DNA of 64,000 nucleotides from an uncultured Christensenellaceae bacterium (GTDB lineage Bacteria > Bacillota > Clostridia > Christensenellales > Pumilibacteraceae). The position numbers and the translations under genes were made by a program. The notes beneath the pieces are model-generated. The model did not search any database and had not been told where the DNA came from. It was given only the letters and a program-made list of their open reading frames with translations. The stretch lies in NCBI GenBank assembly GCA_910587595.1, contig CAJULQ010000001.1:372001-436000 (forward strand), read 5' to 3'. Of the stretch, positions 17,053-24,592 are shown piece after piece. Each line of letters opens with the position of its first letter. Positions within the stretch are counted from its first letter, which is position 1.

Positions 17053-18703
17053 GATATGGTGCGACAAATTTATAAGCTATGGTGAACCGCGTGGTGTTAT
17101 TCGGTTTAACAATGGATTAAATGTTATCAAAGGGCACGATTCCGGCACAAACTCCATCGGCAAATCAACTTTCTTGTTGGCCGTTGATTTTGCTTTCGGC
17201 GGGAGCGTATATGCAGAAGATAAAAGACTGACTAATAAAATAGGTCATCATACAATCAACTTTTGCTTTAAGTTCAATGATGACTTTCATTATTTCTCTC
17301 GTAGCACGAAATAACCAAATGAAGTAAATATTTGTAATCCGGATTATTCTGTTAAAGAAACAATAACATTTGATGAATATGCCACAAGACTTTTAGCATT
17401 ACACAAAATAGATTTGCCCAATATTTCATTCCGTCAAATTGTCGGAAGATATTTTCGTGTATATGGACGTGATAGTTCAAATGAAAAGCAACCGCTGGCA
17501 TCCTACTTGGGAGAACCGCCGAAAGACTCTTTAATTGCTTTATTGAAATTATTCAATGGTTATACCCCCATTGAACAACTGCATTTGGCTATAAAAGACA
17601 AAGACGAACGCAAGAAAGCAATCGTCAATGCCGACAAATATAATCTTGTACACGTTATTAAAAGCAAAAAAGACTATCAAAAAAATTTGGCAGATATTGA
17701 ACGATTGAGCGCCGAACTTATATCGTTGGCTCGTTTCGGTCGTCAAGAATTATTATATCTTGAACCGCAACAGGCAGAGCAAGCGGCGGAATACAAAAGT
17801 CGTTACGAAACATTAACAAGACGGAAAAAACAACTTTGGGCAAAATATTATGCCATTAAAAACAATGCAGAAAGAACACGGCCCTCAACGACACAGGACT
17901 TTGAGGCCTTATTGCGCTTTTTCCCGAACAGTAACATTAAATTATTAAGCGATATTGAAAGTTTCCATTCTAAACTTACCACGATATTAAGCGACGAGTT
18001 CAAAAATTCAATGTCTGAAATTTTGAAAATAATCAATGAAATTTCTATTGAAATTACACGTCTTGACCTTCTTTTGAAAGAATTAGAAGTTCCTAAACGT
18101 ATTGCCGACAGCACTCTAAAATCCTATGCCCAAACCCAAAGTCAGATTAACGAACTAAAAAGGCAAAATGATTTATATGTTGCAAAAAAAGAAATCGAAG
18201 AAGATATTAAAAAACTCAAATCCGAATATCAAAAACTTTTTACGGACATTTATAAAGAAATTACAAACGATATAAACAATGTTATGGAGAAATTAAACAA
18301 CTATATCTATGGAGAAAATATAGTTGCTCCGGTCTTAACGGTTTCAAAACCCACTTCTTATACATTTGGAACAGATGTAGATGGTGGTACAGGAACGAAT
18401 TATAAAAACCTTATATTGTTAGACTTTGCCTCACTGCAATTTACGATGTTGCCGACTATTGCCCACGATACTATTCTTTTTCACAATATCGGACAAGAGC
18501 CAATGGCAAAAATTCTGGAACTTTATAATAAATGTGAAAAACAAGTTTTTATTGCTATCGACGAATCTACAAAATATGCCACTAATGCGCAAAAGATTAT
18601 TGAAGACAACACAGTATTAAAACTATCCGCAAATGGCAATGAATTGTTTGGTAGTTCTTGGGTTGTAAAAACTGCTGATACTGCAATAACGGAGCAAGTA
18701 TGA
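17042..18703 (+). pseudogene. ABC-3C DUF2326-type ATPase with in-frame TAA stop
   Basis: The reading frame of 553 codons has one stop, TAA at 17312-17314 (codon 91), and otherwise continues without shift to 18703. The N-terminal part has the Walker A motif GTNSIGKST (35-43) in the DUF2326/RecF-like form. The middle is coiled-coil (about 210-420). The C-terminal part has LILLDFASLQFT and a Walker B-like VFIAIDEST followed by the DUF2326 end. The stop would leave only a 90-residue fragment, so the system is probably inactive unless the stop is read through. A TTG at 17414 opens the second part but has no ribosome binding site. The start at 17042 has AGGAGG seven bases upstream. Confidence 0.75.
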
Positions 18704-18903
18704 AAATAACATATAATAAACTTTGGAAGTTGCTTATTGATAAAGGAATGAACAAGCAAGACCTATGTAATGCAACAAAGATTAGTGCTGCAACAATGGC
18801 AAAACTCGGCAAAGGTGAAAATGTTAATACCGAAATTTTAATAAGAATTTGCAGTGTGCTTGACTGCAATATTTCGGATATAATGGAAATCGAAAAGCCA
18901 TAG
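18700..18903 (+). CDS. XRE-family helix-turn-helix regulator
   Basis: 67 residues, one complete helix-turn-helix: MNKQDLCNATKISAATMAKL followed by NTEILIRICSVLDC, as in small Cro/CI-like repressors of mobile elements. It overlaps the ATPase stop codon as ATGA, with GGAG upstream. Likely autoregulates the rightward operon through the palindrome at 15862-15904. Confidence 0.85.
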   Translation: MKITYNKLWKLLIDKGMNKQDLCNATKISAATMAKLGKGENVNTEILIRICSVLDCNISDIMEIEKP

Positions 18904-18912
18904 TATTTTGAG

Positions 18913-19055
18913 AATTGACTTTTGTCTTTGTGGTTTGCCACCGCAACGGAAATTGTCAAGGGGCGGCTTTTATCCCTCGTTAAGCATAATCGCCGCCTAT
19001 TTCCTTGACAATTCCCGTTTATGCGGCGGCAAAAATGTTTTGACAAAAGTCAATT
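18913..19055. repeat. Long nested inverted repeat before serine recombinase
   Basis: Three well-matched arm pairs fold the whole 143-base intergenic region: 18913-18926 with 19042-19055 (14 bases), 18951-18961 with 19003-19013 (11 bases) and 18962-18967 with 18992-18997 (6 bases). The segments between also partly pair (TTGCC..CCGCAACGG with its loose complement). There is no T-run on either strand, which argues against a plain terminator. Confidence 0.7.
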
Positions 19056-19085
19056 TTCCAAAAAAACAAAGGAGTCATTACTCGA

Positions 19086-21227
19086 ATGAACAATAATTGC
19101 GTTATATATGCTCGTTTTTCTTCTCATGGACAAAATGAACAAAGCATTGAATCGCAAGTTAGAACTTGCAAAGAGTTCGCGGATAGCAAAGGCTATACCG
19201 TAGTCAACGTGTACTCGGACAAGGCAAAAACAGGAACGAATGATCGACGTCCCGACTTCCAGCATATGATGCAAGACGCCGAAAGCGGTAACTTCACTTA
19301 CATAATCGTGTACATGATGGATCGTTTCTCCCGAAATCGCAGAGATAGCATTATGTACAAAGAAATGCTCAAAGAGAAGTTCGGTATTCGGGTTATCTCG
19401 GCGTTAGAGCCTATCTCCGATGACGAGGGCGGCGAATTCTATGAAATGTTCCTCGAATGGAACGCCGAAAAGTATTCCAAGCGTTTGAGTAAACGTATCC
19501 GCGATGGCATAGACACAAGCGTAAAGAACGGCACATATTGTGGTGGGAAGCTGATGTACGGTTATAGTCTTATAGATACCGAAAAAACAGGCAAGAAAGG
19601 AATTATCCACAAAGTCGAAATAAAAGACGACGAAGCCGAAATTGTGCGATTTATATTTGAAAGTTACGCAGGCGGTATGCCGAAGAAGAAAATAGCCGAA
19701 ACGCTCAACGAAAAAGGCTACCGACTGAACGGCAAAAAGTTTACTTCCCGTATGTTTGAGCATTGGCTGGTTAATAAGAAATATACCGGCGAATTTACTT
19801 TCGGCGGCAGAGTATGTACAAACGTATATCCGCCAATCATAGATAAGGCATTGTTTCAAAAAGTGCAAGAGCGGCTCAACTCAAATAGATTCGTTTCTGG
19901 AGGCGAAGCAACTGCGAAGGTTCCCTATCTTCTTACCGGAAAACTCTATTGCGGACACTGCGGCACAAAGATGATCGCTGACGGCGGCACGAGTAAGAAA
20001 GGCATTAAATATTATTACTACGCTTGCAAGAAAAAGAAAATCAGCGAATGTAACAAACGCCGAGAAAATAAAGATTTGTTAGAACAGTATGTCGTATCTT
20101 GCGTAGTGGACTTTTTAAGCGACAAGAAAAACGCAGAAATGGTTGCCGAAGATGTAATAAAGTTTTATGAAAAGCGCACGGATACGGAGAATATCAAGAG
20201 CATAGCAGCAAAGATAAATTCCGTTCAAGCCGAGGCAGAAAAACTTGCCGACGCATTCGTCAACGCCAAAAGTGGGCTACTCCAAAATACAATCGAAAAG
20301 AAGATGAACGATCTCGAAGTTTTGCTCAACGATTTGTATGCGCAAAAAGTAAAGCTCGAAATGGAACGCGGCTTTAAGTTAACAAAGCAAGATCTATTTG
20401 ATTTTATCCAAGAAATATTATCTTGCGACAAAACAGACTTTGAGTTTCAAAAGAGCGTAATAGATAATTTGGTAAGTCAAGTATATGTTTCGGATGATGA
20501 CACGGTGGTTTACTTTAATCTTCGCGGCGGAAAAAATGTAATCGTAGACGATATTTCCTTTGAAGACACCCAAACCGCCCTAAATTCTACTATAAACGGT
20601 GTTCAAACGCAAACACCTCTACTCCACCACAACAATAACACGCACACTTTTGCTCGGTGTGCGTGTTTTTATCTTTTATTTGTTTTTGTTTCGTGGGCAA
20701 CACGGATAAACACTCACCACAGCGGCCTATGCCATATGCACATATCGAAAATGTTGGACATAAGCATATATTTATGCTACTATATGTTTATGGAGAAATA
20801 CAACAGCAACATTAAAATATGCTACGCACAAGACAAAGATAAAGAGTTTTGGAGTTCTCTCGACAAACACATCTCCGAAATAGAGTTTGCCAAAAAAGTA
20901 AGAGATAAACAAGGCTATGTTTTGTTTGCAGATAACTTGCCTATCGGTATTTTGCGTTATAATTTATTTTGGGATAATACGCCGTTTTGTACGTTATTAT
21001 ATATTTCCGAAAAATATCGTAATACCGGATACGGCAAACAACTAATGACTTTTTGGGAAAACGAAATGCTATCGCTCGGATACAATTGGCTTTTGGTGTC
21101 TACGCAGTCAAACGAAAACGCACAATATTTTTACAGAGCGCTCGGCTATCAAGATTGCGGCAATCTATTTGCGCCAAACCAGCCAATGGAACTATTTTTA
21201 GGCAAACATCTGAAAAATTCGTTTTAG
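19086..21227 (+). CDS. Large serine recombinase, reading frame running into a downstream acetyltransferase gene
   Basis: Residues 1-150 are the resolvase catalytic domain with YARFS (Ser12 nucleophile) and YMMDRFSRNRRD. Residues 160-270 are the recombinase domain, 285-325 a zinc ribbon (CGHC and YYACKKKKISEC), and 370-430 a coiled coil, as in integrases of Clostridia integrative elements. Family members usually end soon after the sequence seen near residue 500. Here the frame stays open past a strong terminator (20638-20675) and merges with a GNAT acetyltransferase whose own start is at 20790. The true recombinase C-terminus is therefore unclear; the last 145 residues belong to the host gene. 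GGAG lies upstream of the start. Confidence 0.85.
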   Translation: MNNNCVIYARFSSHGQNEQSIESQVRTCKEFADSKGYTVVNVYSDKAKTGTNDRRPDFQHMMQDAESGNFTYIIVYMMDRFSRNRRDSIMYKEMLKEKFGIRVISALEPISDDEGGEFYEMFLEWNAEKYSKRLSKRIRDGIDTSVKNGTYCGGKLMYGYSLIDTEKTGKKGIIHKVEIKDDEAEIVRFIFESYAGGMPKKKIAETLNEKGYRLNGKKFTSRMFEHWLVNKKYTGEFTFGGRVCTNVYPPIIDKALFQKVQERLNSNRFVSGGEATAKVPYLLTGKLYCGHCGTKMIADGGTSKKGIKYYYYACKKKKISECNKRRENKDLLEQYVVSCVVDFLSDKKNAEMVAEDVIKFYEKRTDTENIKSIAAKINSVQAEAEKLADAFVNAKSGLLQNTIEKKMNDLEVLLNDLYAQKVKLEMERGFKLTKQDLFDFIQEILSCDKTDFEFQKSVIDNLVSQVYVSDDDTVVYFNLRGGKNVIVDDISFEDTQTALNSTINGVQTQTPLLHHNNNTHTFARCACFYLLFVFVSWATRINTHHSGLCHMHISKMLDISIYLCYYMFMEKYNSNIKICYAQDKDKEFWSSLDKHISEIEFAKKVRDKQGYVLFADNLPIGILRYNLFWDNTPFCTLLYISEKYRNTGYGKQLMTFWENEMLSLGYNWLLVSTQSNENAQYFYRALGYQDCGNLFAPNQPMELFLGKHLKNSF
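20638..20675 (+). terminator. Strong terminator inside recombinase reading frame
   Basis: Perfect 10-base stem ACACGCACAC (20638-20647) and GTGTGCGTGT (20657-20666), loop of 9, then TTTTATCTTTTATTTG. It would end the recombinase transcript before any in-frame stop codon. Confidence 0.85.
20754..20783 (+). promoter_or_regulatory. Promoter of acetyltransferase gene, leaderless geometry
   Basis: TTGGAC (20754-20759), 18-base spacer, TACTAT (20778-20783). The expected transcription start, seven bases on, is 20790, the A of the ATG. No Shine-Dalgarno sequence is present. Confidence 0.5.
20790..21227 (+). CDS. GNAT-family N-acetyltransferase
   Basis: 145 residues from the ATG at 20790. The acetyl-CoA-binding region is LLYISEKYRNTGYGKQLM (a variant of the R/Q-x-x-G-x-G/A loop), followed by the helix and WLLVSTQSNENAQYFYRALG, the usual motif B end of GNAT proteins. 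Substrate unknown. It is in frame with the upstream recombinase but has its own promoter and lies after that gene's terminator, so it should be read as a separate host gene at the right edge of the insertion. Confidence 0.75.
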   Translation: MEKYNSNIKICYAQDKDKEFWSSLDKHISEIEFAKKVRDKQGYVLFADNLPIGILRYNLFWDNTPFCTLLYISEKYRNTGYGKQLMTFWENEMLSLGYNWLLVSTQSNENAQYFYRALGYQDCGNLFAPNQPMELFLGKHLKNSF

Positions 21228-21245
21228 GTTACAAGCCTCCTCAAC

Positions 21246-21276
21246 AAGCGGTCACTTCTCGGTGGCCGCTTTTTTA
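21246..21276 (+). terminator. Terminator of acetyltransferase gene
   Basis: AGCGGTCAC and GTGGCCGCT pair with one G-U, loop TTCTCG, followed by TTTTTTA. Confidence 0.8.
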
Positions 21277-21285
21277 TTACACATA

Positions 21286-21314
21286 TTGAAACCATTGTGT
21301 TGGCGTGATACAAT
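21286..21314 (+). promoter_or_regulatory. Promoter of hypothetical gene 21350
   Basis: TTGAAA (21286-21291), 17-base spacer, TACAAT (21309-21314). Confidence 0.75.
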
Positions 21315-21349
21315 AAAACATATTACTTAAAAGGAAGGTATCCTACTCC

Positions 21350-21721
21350 ATGAAAAACAAAACACAAGAATTGACGCAAACCGACGACATTATGCGCAGC
21401 CAAAGAAACGTTCTGCGGTTTTTGGTGCTCAACGATTTTAAGCATGGCTCGTTGCATACGCTGAAAGCGCTTTCGCTACTTATTGCCAAGAATATGCACG
21501 AAACATTGCACGACTTAAAAGCCGAGTATGCCCTACTATGCTACTTGGGAAACACGCCCGACACCGTGCGTTCCAAACTCATATACTGCATACGCCGCAA
21601 CTACGACGCTTTGCGCGCGGGCGGGCAACGAACGTATCGTTACGACATGGGCGAGTTCTGCGGTATCAAAGGTTTTATCGACCAAGTGTCTTTTGTTTTC
21701 GATTCGTTCGCCCGCAAATGA
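21350..21721 (+). CDS. Hypothetical helical protein
   Basis: 123 residues, preceded by AAGGAAGG and a good promoter, followed by a terminator: a complete single-gene unit. Predicted mostly alpha-helical (LRFLVLNDFKHGSLHTLKAL, IDQVSFVFDSFARK), with no signal peptide or membrane segment. No family recognised. Confidence 0.6.
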   Translation: MKNKTQELTQTDDIMRSQRNVLRFLVLNDFKHGSLHTLKALSLLIAKNMHETLHDLKAEYALLCYLGNTPDTVRSKLIYCIRRNYDALRAGGQRTYRYDMGEFCGIKGFIDQVSFVFDSFARK

Positions 21722-21745
21722 GCTATAACTTTTTATAACGGTACA

Positions 21746-21782
21746 AAAAAAGCGGCCGTCATCATGATAGTCGCTTTTTTAT
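21746..21782. terminator. Bidirectional terminator between convergent genes
   Basis: A run of A, AGCG, an interrupted stem, CGCT and a run of T lie between the genes ending at 21721 (plus) and 21788 (minus). The stem is imperfect. Confidence 0.55.
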
Positions 21783-21787
21783 TATTT

Positions 21788-24475
21788 TCAGATAAACGCA
21801 AATTCCACGCGGCGGTTTTTGAGCCCGAATTCTTTACCCTTAAAACCGAAATAATCGTATTTTGTAAGCAGTTCTTCAGAGGCCGTTATTTTGATCAGTT
21901 CGTTGCAGTCTTCGAAATACGGGTTGCAAACATACGTAACCGTTTTTGCGATCGTCACGCTTTTGAGTTTTTCGCACCGCTTGAACGCGTTGTTGTAAAT
22001 TTCCACTACGCCGTCGGGAATACGTATGCTCTCGAGCTTATTGCATTCGTCGAAAGAATAATTGTCGAGGCGTACCACACTGCCGTCCGACGGGATAACG
22101 CTGTTGTAACAGCCGCGCAACAGTTTTTTGGTTGCGGTTTCGATCAGGCAGTTGCCCGCACCGTGAAATACGGGATTGTCTTGCGCCACGGTTATGCGCT
22201 CTAAGCCGCCGCACCCCTCGAATACGCATACCAGCTTTGTCACGCCCGCCGGAATATATATCTCTTGCAAGCTTTTGCATTTATAGAACGCATAAGCGCC
22301 TATGACCGTTGTATGTTCGGGAATATTGATATGTTCTAAAGCGCAACATCCGTGGAACGCATCTCTCTTTATTTCCGTAATGCTTTCGGGCAAGGTCACG
22401 CTCTTTAGCATATAACACGACCAAAACGCATTGGCGCCTATGCTTTGGCAAACGCTGTTTTCGGCAAAATCGACGCGAACGATATGCGGCATTCTTTCCC
22501 TATCTTGCGGCATGGTCAAAGAATCGGGAATGCGTTTTACTTTCGATCCTATATGCAGTGCGACGCCCGACGAGTCTTTGCCCGCGCTGTCGAATGCGCT
22601 GTTGCAAGTCAAGCTATCGCTTTCGGCGTTAAAGTTTATTTCCGTAAGCAACGTGCATTCGGCAAACGCCTCGGTGCCCAGCGCCGTAACGTTTTGCGGT
22701 ATGGTAATGCTTTCGAGCGCCTTGCAGTATTTGAACGCGCTCGGACCGATGGATTTTACGCTGTCGGGCAATGTAAGGCTATTTAATTTCGTGCAACCCT
22801 TAAAAGCATTCGCGCCGATCGTTTTAATACCGTCGGGAATGGTCGCAGAAGTCAGCTCGATACCCGCAAACGCATTGGCCGCAATGGCGATGACACTGCC
22901 GTCCGAAGGGATCACGCTGTCCGCAAAACCGTAAACGACCGCCTTTTTTTTGACGTCTATCAAACAGTTGCCCGCACTGCGGTATGCCGTGTTTGCACTG
23001 TCTACGTGTATGCATTTGAGATTGGCGCAACCCTCGATCGCCTTATTCGCAATGGCAACGACGCTTGCGGGAATGGTAATGCTCTCCAAGTTTTTCTTTC
23101 GGAAAAACGCTTTGGCGGCGATCTTGGTAACGCCGTCGGGGATCACGGCGTTAGCGGACGTACCCTTATATTTGATGAGTTCGTTATGGGCGATCTCAAA
23201 ACCCACGGCGCCCAACTTTTTGGGGGCGGCAACCTTTACAAGGCAGTTCTTAAACACGTTACTGCCCATAAAATTCACGCCGGACGGTATTTTGACCGAA
23301 CGCAGTTTTTCACAGTAAGCAAACGCCTCGGCGCCCAAGTATGTAACGCTGTCGGGCACTTCTATGCTTTGCAGAAGGCTGCAACACGCAAAAGCGCTTT
23401 CGCCTATGGTTTCGAGACCGTTTCGCAATGTCAAACTTTTGAGTTTATCGCAACCGTAAAAGGCGCATTGACCTATGATTTTCAAGTTTTCCGAAAAGTT
23501 CACGGTTTCGAGCGCCTTGCAGAAGTGAAACGCGCTGTCGCCTATCTCGTCGGGACCGCCGACAAACGTCAATTCGGTAAGCCTTTTGCAACCGTTAAAA
23601 GCGTTTTTGCCTATCGTTCGCACGTTCTTGCCTATGATGACACTATGCGCGCCGCTTTGGAAAAAGGCGTATGCGCCGATTTTTCGAACGCTGTCGGGCA
23701 AGCATAATTCGCCCTCTAAAGAGTGTGCCGAATAAAAGGCGTTATCGCCTATGGTTTCGAGACCGTTGCCGAACCGAATGTTTTTGAGCTTGTAGCAACA
23801 CGAAAACGCATCTTTTTCTATGGTTTTTACGCTGTCGGCGAATACAACGGTTTCCAAACCGTAGTTAAAGTCGAAAGCGCGTTTGCCTATTTTCGTTATG
23901 CCGTTGGGAATAACGATCTCCGAACTGCCCTTGCTGTGCACGTTGTTTCGAGGGTGCGCGGTGTTGTTGGAAAAGGCTTTGTCCCCGATGATCGTAACGG
24001 TGCCGTCATCGGGTATCACGCTGTTTTTACAGCCGCGTAGCAACGTTTTTTTCTTTATGTCGATCAAGCAGTTGCCCGCGCTTCGGTATACGGGGTTGTT
24101 TTCCGCAACGGTTATTTGTTCGATATCGCCGCAATCGTCAAACGCGCCCGCGCCTATCGACATTACCGTTTCGGAAATGTACACTTTTTTGAGGCTGTGG
24201 CAATCGCTGAACGCCTCTTTGCCGATGACCTCGACGCCGGCGGGAATATGTATCTCTTGCAACTGTTCACAGTATGCAAATGCCCCTTCGCCGATCCGTT
24301 TGACCGACGGCGAGATAACGACGTTTTTTATACCGCAATACGCTACCTCATAGGCGCGGTTGCCTATCTCGGTAACGTCGTCGGGAATGATTATATTGCC
24401 GTCGAAACCCTCGGACGCTCTGAAAGTGATCACTTTGCCATCTTGTATCAAGCCGCAAGCATCGTATCTGTGCAT
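21788..24475 (-). CDS. BspA-like leucine-rich repeat protein without signal peptide
   Basis: 895 residues made almost wholly of LRR_5 (BspA/TpLRR) repeats of about 23 residues, with the pattern IGxxAFxxCxxLxxITIPxxV. Four spaced inserts of the form NPVYRSAGNCLID(I/V/E)..KK interrupt the array at regular distances, which suggests internal duplication of a block of about 200 residues. Family members are usually secreted, but this one opens MHRYDACGLIQDGKVITFRA, with no signal peptide or anchor. The start at 24475 has GGGAGTAAGG upstream. Role unknown; protein-protein interaction is likely. Confidence 0.85.
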   Translation of the reverse strand: MHRYDACGLIQDGKVITFRASEGFDGNIIIPDDVTEIGNRAYEVAYCGIKNVVISPSVKRIGEGAFAYCEQLQEIHIPAGVEVIGKEAFSDCHSLKKVYISETVMSIGAGAFDDCGDIEQITVAENNPVYRSAGNCLIDIKKKTLLRGCKNSVIPDDGTVTIIGDKAFSNNTAHPRNNVHSKGSSEIVIPNGITKIGKRAFDFNYGLETVVFADSVKTIEKDAFSCCYKLKNIRFGNGLETIGDNAFYSAHSLEGELCLPDSVRKIGAYAFFQSGAHSVIIGKNVRTIGKNAFNGCKRLTELTFVGGPDEIGDSAFHFCKALETVNFSENLKIIGQCAFYGCDKLKSLTLRNGLETIGESAFACCSLLQSIEVPDSVTYLGAEAFAYCEKLRSVKIPSGVNFMGSNVFKNCLVKVAAPKKLGAVGFEIAHNELIKYKGTSANAVIPDGVTKIAAKAFFRKKNLESITIPASVVAIANKAIEGCANLKCIHVDSANTAYRSAGNCLIDVKKKAVVYGFADSVIPSDGSVIAIAANAFAGIELTSATIPDGIKTIGANAFKGCTKLNSLTLPDSVKSIGPSAFKYCKALESITIPQNVTALGTEAFAECTLLTEINFNAESDSLTCNSAFDSAGKDSSGVALHIGSKVKRIPDSLTMPQDRERMPHIVRVDFAENSVCQSIGANAFWSCYMLKSVTLPESITEIKRDAFHGCCALEHINIPEHTTVIGAYAFYKCKSLQEIYIPAGVTKLVCVFEGCGGLERITVAQDNPVFHGAGNCLIETATKKLLRGCYNSVIPSDGSVVRLDNYSFDECNKLESIRIPDGVVEIYNNAFKRCEKLKSVTIAKTVTYVCNPYFEDCNELIKITASEELLTKYDYFGFKGKEFGLKNRRVEFAFI

Positions 24476-24508
24476 ACCTTACTCCCGTGTATATATATTT
24501 ACGAGCGT

Positions 24509-24537
24509 ATTATATCACATATTTTGTGCGATTTCAA
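24509..24537 (-). promoter_or_regulatory. Promoter of leucine-rich repeat gene
   Basis: Minus strand TTGAAA (24532-24537), 17-base spacer, TATAAT (24509-24514). Confidence 0.8.
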
Positions 24538-24592
24538 GTCTTGCGGCAAAAGTTTCAAAAAGCAAACGGCTTTTATTTTGTTGCGGCAAGCG

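Larger units (their letters stand above)
8650..20760. mobile_element. Composite mobile region: inovirus-like module plus ABC-3C operon and large serine recombinase
   Basis: Boundaries are approximate. The left limit lies between the regulator promoter (8597) and the first hairpin (8656). The right limit lies between the recombinase terminator (about 20675) and the acetyltransferase promoter (20754). The left half (8860-15816) is transcribed leftward and holds phage-type replication and assembly genes. The right half (16014 to about 20670) is transcribed rightward and holds a defence-type operon and an integrase. Divergent transcription from a single control region around 15820-15910, an integrase at one end and replication hairpins at the other fit one element. 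Two nested elements are also possible; I could not identify direct repeats at the ends. Confidence 0.6.

Noticed and set aside
24539..24590. Terminator between GH3 and the leucine-rich repeat gene
   Set aside because: TTGCGGCAA occurs twice as a direct repeat, not inverted, and the AAAAGC/GCTTTT stem is only six weak pairs.
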